A stretch of 64,000 nt of DNA from assembly GCA_040881985.1 (NCBI GenBank), contig JBBECE010000013.1:62001-126000 (forward strand), given 5' to 3'. The notes beneath the pieces were generated by a model that was not told where the DNA came from, did no database searches, and worked only from the letters and a program-made list of their open reading frames with translations. Source of the DNA: JBBECE01 sp040881985 (GTDB taxonomy: Bacteria > Pseudomonadota > Alphaproteobacteria > Rhizobiales > Devosiaceae). Every line of letters starts with the position of its first letter. The first letter of the stretch is position 1. A program made the position numbers and the translations under genes. Of this stretch, positions 25,787 to 34,139 are shown piece by piece.

Positions 25787-27703
25787 TCACGCCCGGCGCG
25801 CGGTCCTCCCGGCGAGCCGGTCACCGCTGTCTTCAACGGCCGGTGCCGTCACGAATTCGGCGAACAGTACCGTCCGCGTCCGGACTTCATCCTCATCGGC
25901 AAGCGCCTCCCGCAAGTGCTCCAGAGCTGCGGAGAACTTGGAGACGCTTGGGCTTTTGCCGTGCGCGAGCAGGATTTTCGGATGCCTCGTCGGCCGCGCC
26001 GTTTCGTCGGGCAGATAGAACAGTTCCTCGCGCAGTTTCTCGCCCTGGCGCGGCTTGGTCACGATGATATTGATGTCGCCGGCCGGATGGTCGTCCGTTC
26101 GCGGAGTCAAGCCTGACAATCGGATCATTGTCTCAGCCAGGGCCCTAATCGGTACCGGCTCACCCATATCCAGCAGCATCACGTCGCCGCCCGATGACAG
26201 CGCCCCCGCCTGAACGATCAGTTCAGCCGCCTCGCTGAGCGACATGAAATAGCGCATCATGTTTTCGTGCGTCAGCGTCACCGGCCCGCCGCGCGCGATC
26301 TGTTCCCGGAAGAGTTCAACCACCGAGCCGCTGGAGCCGAGCACGTTGCCAAACCGCACCGAGCAAAAGATTTGCCCCGGCTTGGCTCGGGCCGCACAGT
26401 CCTGCACCACTAACTCGGCCCAGCGCTTCGTCGCTCCCATCACCGAACTCGGCCGCACCGCCTTGTCTGACGAGATCAGCACGAAATGCGAAACTCCGAA
26501 CTCGAGCGCCGCCTCGGCGATAGTCAACGTGCCGAAAACGTTGTTGCGGACTCCTTCGAGCACATTCGCCTCGATGAGTGGCACATGTTTGTGGGCTGCG
26601 GTGTGAAGGACCACCTCAACGCCGTGGCGGTCAAGTGTCCGCCGCACCAACGCCTCGTCGGCGATCGAGCCGAGAACCGGCACGATCTCGGCCTGGTGCT
26701 CAAGTTCGAGTTTGCGCTCGATTTCGAACAGGGCGAATTCGTTCGCCTCCAGCAACACCAGGCGCGCCGGCGCCCATTTGGCAATCAGGCGCGATAGCTC
26801 CGAGCCAATCGAGCCCCCTGCGCCGGTGACGAGGATCACCCTTCCCTCGACCATTTCGCGCAGCAGATTGGAATCGGCCGGTACTCGCGCGCGGCCCAGC
26901 AAGTCGTCGATTTGGATGTCGCGGATTTGCCTGACAATGCTCTCTTGCGAGGCCAGATCCGCAAAGGCCGGCACCGTGCGCACGTTCACGCCGAAAGGCG
27001 CCATCCGCCGGATTATCTCTTGGCGCAGCGTCGGATTGCCTGATTGCGGCGAAAAGATCACTTCCTTGACATCGAAATTAGCAATCAGCGCTTCAAGTTG
27101 AGAGGCCGGATACACCCTGAGCCCAGACATGTCGCGTCCGCTCAGCAACGGATCGTTGTCGATCAAACCAACCGGCCAGCGTTCGCCTTTCGCGGTCAGA
27201 GCCGATGCGATTTGCACACCTTCGGCGCTCGCGCCGAAGACCAGTACCGGCCGCCTCTTTCGATCGGCAATTCCATGGGTGCCTAGGAGCCGCTTCGCCG
27301 CGAACCGGCTGCCGCCGACCACTATGATGGCAATTGCCCAGTAGATCAGTGGAACCGATCTCGGTACCCCAGCGATCCCGGACAACGAGCCCAGAAACAG
27401 GACCGCCACCCAGATAAGAACCGCCAGCGACGTCGCCTGAATGATCGTCCAGATCGCCCGCTCGGGAAGGAATCGGATGACCGACCGGTAGAATCCAAAT
27501 CTGAGAAACACCAAGACCGTGATCGCCGGAGCGAGCAACATCAGTCCGATCTGGATGGCGCTGGGTACGAACGGCGCCGCCAAACGCAATTCATAGGAGA
27601 GCCAGACAGCACCTAGTAGCGCAAAGAAATCAAAGCTCAACAACACCGCCCGCTTGGCGCGCCGCGGCCAAGCGGTGACCCTCGAAGCAAGGGTCCTGAT
27701 CAT
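25787..27703 (-). CDS. Membrane-bound nucleoside-diphosphate sugar dehydratase (CapD/WbpM/PglF type)
   Basis: 638 residues from ATG 27703; an in-frame extension to 27778 adds no family sequence. Four hydrophobic helices occupy about residues 15-130, then a CoA-binding-like Rossmann domain (VLVFGASAEGVQIASAL) and the catalytic extended SDR domain beginning VILVTGAGGSIGSELSR near residue 285. The active-site block reads SSDKAVRPSSVMGATKR near residue 410: Met replaces the usual Tyr in MxxxK, as in the UDP-GlcNAc 4,6-dehydratases PglF, WbpM and FlaA1. It probably makes the 4-keto-6-deoxy sugar used to start or build the repeat unit. It is transcribed away from the GT4 gene at 27906. Confidence 0.9.
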   Translation of the reverse strand: MIRTLASRVTAWPRRAKRAVLLSFDFFALLGAVWLSYELRLAAPFVPSAIQIGLMLLAPAITVLVFLRFGFYRSVIRFLPERAIWTIIQATSLAVLIWVAVLFLGSLSGIAGVPRSVPLIYWAIAIIVVGGSRFAAKRLLGTHGIADRKRRPVLVFGASAEGVQIASALTAKGERWPVGLIDNDPLLSGRDMSGLRVYPASQLEALIANFDVKEVIFSPQSGNPTLRQEIIRRMAPFGVNVRTVPAFADLASQESIVRQIRDIQIDDLLGRARVPADSNLLREMVEGRVILVTGAGGSIGSELSRLIAKWAPARLVLLEANEFALFEIERKLELEHQAEIVPVLGSIADEALVRRTLDRHGVEVVLHTAAHKHVPLIEANVLEGVRNNVFGTLTIAEAALEFGVSHFVLISSDKAVRPSSVMGATKRWAELVVQDCAARAKPGQIFCSVRFGNVLGSSGSVVELFREQIARGGPVTLTHENMMRYFMSLSEAAELIVQAGALSSGGDVMLLDMGEPVPIRALAETMIRLSGLTPRTDDHPAGDINIIVTKPRQGEKLREELFYLPDETARPTRHPKILLAHGKSPSVSKFSAALEHLREALADEDEVRTRTVLFAEFVTAPAVEDSGDRLAGRTARRA

Positions 27704-27905
27704 GTCTAACGTCAACCAATGACCACTTGGGACACAAATTCCGCGAATAAAGAGACCTTTGTGCCAAACGCGCTTCAACTTCTCATTTCACCCGAAACGA
27801 AGCGAGCTTTGGCGATGATGTTGCACCAAGCGTCAATTGTCGAGCGGAATGCGCCAGCTCAGCGTACCTTCTCACTCTGCCTCCACGATTCGCGACGCTA
27901 CGCTG

Positions 27906-29012
27906 ATGCGAGTCCTTCACATCTTCAAGACCTACCCGCCCGACAATTTCACCGGCATCCCGCGCGTCATCCACGCGATTGCGACCGGCGCCGCCCCGCT
28001 TGGCGTCGTCTCGAGCGTCCTGACCGTCAGCCGCCGCCCCCCCGGCACGGAATCGCTTGACGGCCACAATGTCCATTCTGCCCGCCTCGACTTCGATTTT
28101 GGCTCGACGCCGATCTCGTTCTCCCTGCCGCGGAGGCTGCGCGAACTCGCCGCCGGCCACGACATCGTCCACTACCACTTTCCCTGGCCGATGGCCGATC
28201 TCGCCCATCTCCTCGCCCGCCACGGCAAGCCCTGCGTTCTCACCTACCATTCCGACGTGGTCCGCCAGCGGCTCCTCTTGCCCCTCTATCGGCCGCTGAT
28301 GAACCGCCATCTTGGCGCCATGGACCGCATCGTCGCAACCTCGCCCGACTATCTCGCCTCTAGCCCGGTGCTGGGCGCGCTTGGTCGCGACGTCGAGGTC
28401 ATCCCAATCGGCCTCGACGCTCCGGCCGGGCGTAGCGACCCAGCGACGGCTGCCTATTGGCGCGAGCGTTGCGGGGAGCGGTTCTTTCTCTTCCTCGGCG
28501 TGCTGCGCTACTACAAGGGCCTGTCGTTCCTGCTGGAAGCCGCGCGGCTGACCGGCCTGCCGGTCGTCATCGCCGGCAGCGGCCCCGAAGAGGGCCGCCT
28601 CGCCCGTCTCGCCGCCGAGCACGCCATCGCCAATGTCCGCTTCGTCGGCCAGGTCAGCGAGGCCGACAAGGCGGCCCTCTTCGAGACCGCGACCGCGCTG
28701 GTGCTCCCCTCGCACCTGCGCTCGGAGGCCTACGGGGTGGTGCTGGTCGAGGCAGCCATGGCGGGCACGCCGATGATCACGACCGCCATCGGCACCGGCA
28801 CGAGCTTCGTCAATGTCGATGGCGAAACCGGTCTCGTCGTCCCGCCCGCTGACCCGGCGTCGCTGGCGACCGCCATGCGCCGGCTCTGGGACGATCCCGC
28901 GCTTGTCCGCCGCTTCGGGGACGCTGCAATCCGCCGCCACTCCAGGCTCCTCACCGGCGCGGCGATGGCGAAACGCTATGCTGCGCTATACCGCAGCCTC
29001 GCCAGTGGCTAA
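27906..29012 (+). CDS. GT4 family glycosyltransferase
   Basis: 368 residues from ATG 27906 (the frame is open to 27837 but MRVLHIFKTYPP is the typical GT4 start). GT-B fold: N-terminal acceptor half with GIPRVIHAIATGAAPLG, linker, then the donor-binding half with FLGVLRYYKGLSFLLEA near residue 195, VIAGSGPEEGRLARLA and the E-x7-E region SEAYGVVLVEAAMAGTPMI near residue 275. A retaining enzyme using a nucleotide sugar at the cytoplasmic side. It stands between two minus-strand genes, and the 200-base gap to the CapD-type gene probably holds divergent promoters. Confidence 0.9.
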   Translation: MRVLHIFKTYPPDNFTGIPRVIHAIATGAAPLGVVSSVLTVSRRPPGTESLDGHNVHSARLDFDFGSTPISFSLPRRLRELAAGHDIVHYHFPWPMADLAHLLARHGKPCVLTYHSDVVRQRLLLPLYRPLMNRHLGAMDRIVATSPDYLASSPVLGALGRDVEVIPIGLDAPAGRSDPATAAYWRERCGERFFLFLGVLRYYKGLSFLLEAARLTGLPVVIAGSGPEEGRLARLAAEHAIANVRFVGQVSEADKAALFETATALVLPSHLRSEAYGVVLVEAAMAGTPMITTAIGTGTSFVNVDGETGLVVPPADPASLATAMRRLWDDPALVRRFGDAAIRRHSRLLTGAAMAKRYAALYRSLASG

Positions 29013-29067
29013 GACCGGCCGTCTTGTCCTTCTCACCGGCGCCAATGGCTTGGTCGGCCGCGTCGCC

Positions 29068-30105
29068 CTAGGCCCGCCGCTTGAGCCGGTCGAAAACCGC
29101 GAGCGCCCGTTCGATCAGCGCGCTGTCCTTGAACGCGCCGATGACCGCCCCCCTGGCCGGCCGGACCTCAACCGCCAGCCGGGTACCCGCCGGCAACCCG
29201 ATCCGCGCCGCGAGGTCCGCCCAGCGCGCTTCGGGATCGGCGCAAAACCTGTCGTAGCTGAAGAATATCGGCATCCCCGCTTCGCCTTGCGCCACAAGCG
29301 CCTCATAGGTGGCGATCCATTCGGCCAGCCAATAGTCGGGCGCCTCCGGAGGCGCCCCGCCCGCCGGCCGCCCCGGCCACAGGAACGGCCGATGATCGAG
29401 GCCGAATTCGTGATGCGCCAGCCATCCCATATAGTCGCGCACGAACCGGTCCTTCTCTTGCATCGCCCGGAACCGCCGGTGCTGCTCGAAGAGCGATTTC
29501 GCCTGGCCGAAGGGATGCCGGAACGGCACGATCACTGCCGCCCCCGGAAAGACCCCGGCGAGCGAGCCCCAGCGCAGCACATTGTTGTTGTTCTTCGAGA
29601 GGTACCGCGCCTTGCCGTAGCGCCTGAGGACAAGCCCGACATAGGCGCGGAACTGTGCCAAATCTGCTTCGCTCGGTGGCGTCGGGCTAAGCCCGGCGGG
29701 GTCGATATACGCCCGTCCATACTTCATGCGCCAGAACACTTCCTCGAGCCCCTCGGGGCTGTCGAAATCGGCCATCACCCCGTCGCCATGGGCGCGCTCC
29801 GCCGGCTCGCCAGGCTTTTCGAACCGCCCCGCGACCCGTCGCCACAGATTGGGCGCCAGCACGAACGGCATGTCCCGATAGGTGAGCGAAGCGAATTCGC
29901 CGGTCGCGTGCAGCGCCCGCATCAGCAGGGTCGATCCCGCCCGCGCCAGCCCGCACACAAAGACGTGCCGGCCCGCGCCCGCGACCGGGCAGTCTTTCAA
30001 ATAGAGGCTCTTCTCGAGGTCGAAAGTCAGCTCCGGCAGGACCGCGCCACCGAGCGCCAACCGATGCAGCAGTCTTGCGCCGGCGCCATAGTCAGCGTCG
30101 GGCAA
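29068..30105 (-). CDS. PAPS-dependent sulfotransferase family protein
   Basis: 345 residues from a TTG at 30105 with GGAAGG seven bases upstream; the start lies inside the end of the preceding gene. The 5'-phosphosulfate loop is clear in RHVFVCGLARAGSTLLMRAL near residue 47 (ARAGST), and the 3'-phosphate region in VIVPFRHPFGQAKSLFEQH near residue 185; KNNNNVLRWG and FFSYDRFCADPEARW also fit bacterial Sulfotransfer_3 proteins. It should move sulfate from PAPS to a hydroxyl on a glycan or lipid precursor in the cytoplasm. It is the last gene of a coupled operon with two small membrane proteins and an arylsulfotransferase-like protein. The acceptor is unknown. Confidence 0.82.
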   Translation of the reverse strand: MPDADYGAGARLLHRLALGGAVLPELTFDLEKSLYLKDCPVAGAGRHVFVCGLARAGSTLLMRALHATGEFASLTYRDMPFVLAPNLWRRVAGRFEKPGEPAERAHGDGVMADFDSPEGLEEVFWRMKYGRAYIDPAGLSPTPPSEADLAQFRAYVGLVLRRYGKARYLSKNNNNVLRWGSLAGVFPGAAVIVPFRHPFGQAKSLFEQHRRFRAMQEKDRFVRDYMGWLAHHEFGLDHRPFLWPGRPAGGAPPEAPDYWLAEWIATYEALVAQGEAGMPIFFSYDRFCADPEARWADLAARIGLPAGTRLAVEVRPARGAVIGAFKDSALIERALAVFDRLKRRA

Positions 30106-30463
30106 ACCGCTTCCTTCCGGAAATGTAGACGATCGCCGTGACAGTCGCGACCCCGAGGCCGGCAAGTGAGCCGACCGATTGCCAGGCGTGCGGATCGGCG
30201 AGGGCGGCGACGGCCGTCAGCGCGACGACCGGGGCCACGCAAAGCAGCAACAGTGCGAAACTGGCCCATGAGTCGATGAACATCCGGCGCGCATAGGCCA
30301 GGAGCGCCCGCTCCTTCCAGCGATCCGAAATGCCGCGCGAACCAATTGTCGAAATCGCCTTCGCGCCGATGGCCGGCACCCTCGCCAGTCGCCCAGCGAG
30401 ATCAAGGCGCCCGGCGAGTTCAATGAAACAGATCGTCCCGACGAGAAGCCCGATCCAGGCCAT
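30092..30463 (-). CDS. Small three-helix membrane protein of the sulfotransferase operon
   Basis: 123 residues, no family recognised. Helices lie near residues 2-18 (AWIGLLVGTICFIELAG), 68-90 (SFALLLLCVAPVVALTAVAAL) and 97-115 (GSLAGLGVATVTAIVYI), with a basic central loop RKER-like ISDRWKERALLAYARRMF and a basic tail GRKRFARR. The ATG shares one base with the stop of the 75-residue gene upstream (TAATG) and its end covers the sulfotransferase start by 14 bases, so all three are translationally coupled. Presumably a membrane partner of the flanking enzymes. Confidence 0.7.
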   Translation of the reverse strand: MAWIGLLVGTICFIELAGRLDLAGRLARVPAIGAKAISTIGSRGISDRWKERALLAYARRMFIDSWASFALLLLCVAPVVALTAVAALADPHAWQSVGSLAGLGVATVTAIVYISGRKRFARR

Positions 30464-30690
30464 TACAAGGGCTCCTCGGTTCGGCTCGCCTTGCTGGGTG
30501 CGGGGGACTTGCTCCGCCCTATGAGCCGCTTGACCGGGTACCAGATGAGCGCGACGAGCGCCAACACGATCGAGGCCAAAAGGCCGACGATCACCCCGAT
30601 CGTGCCGAGCCCCAGTCCTGGCCCGATATAGGCGAACGCCGGTTCGGCCAGCGCCCCGACGATTGCCGCCGCGAAGGTCAGGAACCGCAT
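30463..30690 (-). CDS. 75-residue membrane protein with a YIGPGLGLG motif
   Basis: Starts MRFLTFAAAIVGALAEPAFA, a signal-peptide-like helix with a possible cleavage after AFA, then YIGPGLGLGTIGVIVGLL, a second helix to about residue 50, and a basic/polar tail. Small proteins with this glycine-rich YIGPG motif occur in many bacteria as uncharacterised membrane components. The ATG lies inside the end of the arylsulfotransferase gene (13-base overlap) and its TAA overlaps the next start by one base. No function can be assigned; tight coupling suggests it works with the arylsulfotransferase. Confidence 0.7.
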   Translation of the reverse strand: MRFLTFAAAIVGALAEPAFAYIGPGLGLGTIGVIVGLLASIVLALVALIWYPVKRLIGRSKSPAPSKASRTEEPL

Positions 30691-32042
30691 CGATTTGCCC
30701 CTTCCGCATTGAAGTCGAAGAAATCCGCCGGCAGCCACTTTGCGTCTGACACTTGCAGGCTGCCGCGCTCGTCATAAGAATTGAGGAAGTCGAACACCGT
30801 CCGGCCGTCTGGCGTCACTTCGAGCACGCGCCCTTGCTGCGGCGAGGTGATCAGAATGTTGCCGTTGGGCAAGACCTGATGGGTGCCCCGGATGGGGGTG
30901 TAGAAATTGTCGAGCGCCCCGTCATAGAGCACCTCGGCCTCGTAGGTGGTCGGATTGATTCGCACGATCCGACTATAACGGTTTGCGTCACGCTCCCAGA
31001 CGGCATCGCGCCTATTGTTATCGAAAACCGTGATGGTCCCGTCGGGCTGCCAGTCCGGGTCGTGTTGCCGCCGTGTCTGGCCGGCCCGCCACCATTTGAT
31101 CCTGAGGTCTTCGGGATCGGCGACAAGGATCAGATTGAGCTCGCGCATACTGATCAAGAGGTCGCCCGCCTCGAAGCGGGGAAACGCCGATGCATAGGCA
31201 GCCGGCAACGGCTCGATGTCGTTTTCGTGCCGGTAGTCTGCGAGCCAAACCCCTTCTTCAAGGTCACGCTTGATCGACAGGACATCGATTCCGGGATTGG
31301 CGTCGGCGATGTCCTGCGAGGTGAACTGCCGGACAATCTCCCCGGTATCGGCCCTAAGCTTGGTTAGCGTCTGCCCTTCGAAGGCCCATACCGAATTGTC
31401 CTCGATCTGCCGCTGCACCACGTGGTGAAAGTTGCCAATCACGGTGAACAGCGGCTCCCCGCACCAGGAAATCTTCAGGATGGCGTCCCCCGCGTCGCCG
31501 TTGTTGTAGATGACCGAGCCGTCCTCAAGAATCTCGACGCCGTGCGGAAAGCGGTTGGTCCAGTCTTTCGCCTTCCCTGCCCGTTCGGCCAGCAACCGCG
31601 TGACCTCGGCTTCGCTGCCGACCCATTGGTGAACGATTTCATTGGCCTCGTTCAACAGGATCGCCTCGTGCAGGTGCGCGTTGAAATCGAAAGCCCCGAG
31701 GATGAAAAGGTAGCCGCCGGGCTGCCGCCCTTCGCCGGCGAACATCGACGCCGGGGCCCGGCGGTCGCGGCTATCGGGGACGCGCAACGGCAGATAGGCC
31801 CGATCCGGATTGGGCCGCCGGGGGACGATGATCCGATTGGGCCGCAGGCCGAGGTCGTTTGCGACCTTTTCGACAAATGTCGTCTCTTCGACTTCCCCGC
31901 CGGCGATGTAGGCATTGAATTCCTCGATCAGGGGTTTCAGAATTTCCCACGGAAAAATGCCGTACGCGCTGCTCGCAACCCCCCACGCGAAAAAGCCGAT
32001 TGCGACCAAGTATAGTCCGGCAATCACCTTCAGAAATTGCAT
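30678..32042 (-). CDS. Arylsulfotransferase (ASST) family protein
   Basis: 454 residues. An N-terminal helix (LKVIAGLYLVAIGFFAWGVA) probably anchors it to the membrane with the catalytic part in the periplasm. The rest is a beta-propeller-like ASST/Arylsulfotran_2 domain: HEAILLNEANEIVHQW, RFPHGVEILEDGSVIYNNGD near residue 165, SVWAFEGQTLTKL, DLLISMRELNLILVADPED near 285, FDNNRRDAVWERDANRYSRI and THQVLPNGNILITSPQQGRVLEV near 390. Known ASSTs move sulfate between aryl sulfates without PAPS using a catalytic His; GTHQVLP and FPHGVEI are candidate His positions. First gene of the four-gene sulfotransferase operon. Confidence 0.82.
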   Translation of the reverse strand: MQFLKVIAGLYLVAIGFFAWGVASSAYGIFPWEILKPLIEEFNAYIAGGEVEETTFVEKVANDLGLRPNRIIVPRRPNPDRAYLPLRVPDSRDRRAPASMFAGEGRQPGGYLFILGAFDFNAHLHEAILLNEANEIVHQWVGSEAEVTRLLAERAGKAKDWTNRFPHGVEILEDGSVIYNNGDAGDAILKISWCGEPLFTVIGNFHHVVQRQIEDNSVWAFEGQTLTKLRADTGEIVRQFTSQDIADANPGIDVLSIKRDLEEGVWLADYRHENDIEPLPAAYASAFPRFEAGDLLISMRELNLILVADPEDLRIKWWRAGQTRRQHDPDWQPDGTITVFDNNRRDAVWERDANRYSRIVRINPTTYEAEVLYDGALDNFYTPIRGTHQVLPNGNILITSPQQGRVLEVTPDGRTVFDFLNSYDERGSLQVSDAKWLPADFFDFNAEGANRCGS

Positions 32043-32355
32043 GCAGGTCCGACCTTCGCCCGTCCGCCGCGCCGAGCCTAGCCAACATGGCGAGTCGCGT
32101 CGATTGCCACCTTTGGCGCTGGCCCTCGACCGAAAAATCGACGGCGGGCGCGCCCGCCTCGAACCAGAACCGGTGCTCCCGGACGACGTCGATCCCGGCG
32201 TCGGTCAGCCGCGCCCCGAGCCGGATCTCGGCTGTCATAGAGCCAGACTTGCGGGGTGGACGGAAACCGGTGCGCCTGCCATTTCGCCTGTCGTACCAGC
32301 CATGAAGACAAAGGCCGATTTGCCGGTTGCGGCCCGCGGGCCTCATTTCGCCCGG
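32043..32355. other. Spacer upstream of the arylsulfotransferase operon
   Basis: About 310 bases between two minus-strand operons. A minus-strand frame from ATG 32238 (MTAEIRLGARLTDAGIDVV...) could encode a short peptide that would run into the arylsulfotransferase gene out of frame, and a plus-strand 38-codon frame lies at 32302-32418. Neither has support beyond being open. The promoter of the arylsulfotransferase operon should lie here. Confidence 0.35.
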
Positions 32356-33930
32356 CTACTCGGCCGGTTCCAGTTCGACCCCGACGGTCGCCCGTTGAGC
32401 GCCCTTGGCCGCGAGTGACCTGACGATCGGACAGCCGGTCGTCGCTTCGCAGTACCGGCCCAGCCGGCCGGAAGCGAGGTCGCGCCGCAAGTCCCGCATC
32501 GGGGTGGAATTCAACGCCGCCTCGATCCCGGACGCGAGATTTTCGGTATTGATCTCGCTCCATTTGACGATCGGATCGCGCCCGTAGCAGCACGGCATCA
32601 GCCCGCGATTAAGCAGATAGGCGGTCTTCCACGGTTCGCCGCAGAGCGGCTCGCCGGCGGCGTTCGGCATGTTGTTGACGGCGAAATCGTCCCATTCGAC
32701 GGTGACATCGACGCCGGCCCGGCGCGCCGCTTCGCGGCAGCGCGGCCCGATCTCACGCAGCTGCGCGAAGTTCAGGCATTCCCGATCGTAGTCGAATTTG
32801 TAGCCGTAGTGGTTTATCCGGCGCACATCCATCCGGTCCTCGAGGTAGAGCGAGCGAAAGCAGAGCCGGTCGACCCCGACCGAGGCCATCAGCTCGACGA
32901 ACGGCTCGATCTCGGCGACATTCGACGCCATGATGATGAAGCTGACGATGAGTTCGGGCAGGACGCCCCGCCCGCCCTTTTCCGCCGCCAGCGCCGTGAG
33001 GTTCTCGACGATCAGGTCGAACCGGTGGTCGCGATAGCGCTTGTATCCCGCCGAAGTTGCCGCATCGACCGACACATAGACGCGCGCTGGCCTGCCGACG
33101 AGCTTGGCGCGGTTCTTCGCCGAAAGCGTCTGGCCATTGGATGTGAACTCGAACACCCGCCCGCCTTCGGTCGCCATCTCGACCGTCCGGCCGAACTGCT
33201 TCTCGAGCGGGGGCTCGCCATAGCTGCAATCGTTGATCGCCAGCGCATCGTCGAAGAACCGGCCCAGCCGCATGAGGAAGTCGGGCGTCTGGTCGGGCGA
33301 GTCTGTCTCCATCCGCTTTGCCCAGTCCCACGAGCAATAGGCGCAGGCAACTTCGTTGGCGATGTTGCAGGTCCGCGAGATGGTGATCCTCAGCATCGGC
33401 GGCGCCGACCGCAGCACCTCCGCGCCGCGCTCGAATTCGACCTGGTTGAGCACCGCGTTGGCGTGCCGCCCGGCAATGAGATCGTGCAAATGGCCGTCGT
33501 CGTGAAAGACCGCCTCGCCGAGCATCAGACCCAGTTCCCGGCCGTCCCGCGGCGGCCCGAAGGGCGCTGCAACCTCAAAGGCGAACTGCGTCGCTCCGCC
33601 AGTCGCCAAGTCGATGCGCTACCAGCCCACGTAGAGCTCGACTTCGGAAACTTCGTCCCCCGCCTGCACCCGCAACCGGTTGTGCGGCAGCGGGCTGGCG
33701 AACGAGAGCATCAAATAGGCCGGCGCGCTCGCCGGGGCGGCAAGCCCAAAGGATTGCCGCGACCAGCGAAACCAACCGTCGCGACTCCGTTCGATGCCTA
33801 GGAATTCGTTGTTGTCGAGAGCCTCAAGTCCAATTGCGGTGCGCATCCGTCCGCCCTGTCCGGTCGACACCTTTGCGAAGCCTTCAGAGTGGGGTTCGGT
33901 CGCGGATTTGTCTAGCGAATTGATCGCCAT
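32356..33930 (-). pseudogene. Radical SAM/SPASM-like protein with N-terminal beta-domain, split by an in-frame TAG
   Basis: One frame of 525 codons from ATG 33930 to 32356, interrupted only by TAG at codon 104 (33621-33619). Residues 1-160 look like a beta-sandwich (RLRVQAGDEVSEVELYVGW before the stop, FGPPRDGRELGLMLGEAVF after it, one continuous domain). The radical SAM core starts ITISRTCNIANEVACAYCSW, with cysteines at about 188, 196 and 199, that is CX7CX2C rather than the usual CX3CX2C. C-terminal cysteines (LCGEPWKTAYLLNRGLMPCC and RYCEATTGCPIV) resemble a SPASM auxiliary-cluster domain. A TTG after the stop (33609) has no ribosome binding site. The gene follows the 67-residue protein after five bases. 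Confidence 0.75.
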
Positions 33931-33935
33931 CGCGC

Positions 33936-34139
33936 TTACCGCTTCGGCTGGCTTTGCGCTTCCTCGGTCGCCGAGATGATCCAGCCCTCGCGCTCGACCA
34001 CCCGGCCGGCGCGATAGTCCTCGGTGATCGCCTTGAGGGTGGCAAGGCCTTCCACATTGGGGCAGGCCGCGCCAACCGGATCCTCATCCGCCGCTGGCTT
34101 TGCCTTGCCTTTCGCGCCCTTTGCCGGCCGATCTTTCAT
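33936..34139 (-). CDS. 67-residue protein between GMC oxidoreductase and radical SAM gene
   Basis: Starts MKDRPAKGAKGKAKPAADED, a lysine/alanine-rich leader-like stretch, then GAACPNVEGLATLKAITEDY and RAGRVVEREGWIISATEEAQ. One cysteine, no membrane segment, no signal peptide. The ATG overlaps the GMC oxidoreductase stop (ATGA), and only five bases separate it from the next gene, so it is part of the operon. I do not recognise a family. It could be a small partner subunit of the oxidoreductase; being short and next to a radical SAM/SPASM-like enzyme it could also be a modified peptide precursor, though no core repeat is apparent. Confidence 0.6.
   Translation of the reverse strand: MKDRPAKGAKGKAKPAADEDPVGAACPNVEGLATLKAITEDYRAGRVVEREGWIISATEEAQSQPKR

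Noticed and set aside
32302..32418. 38-codon plus-strand frame ending SALGRE
   Set aside because: It is antisense to the end of the radical SAM gene and has no ribosome binding site.
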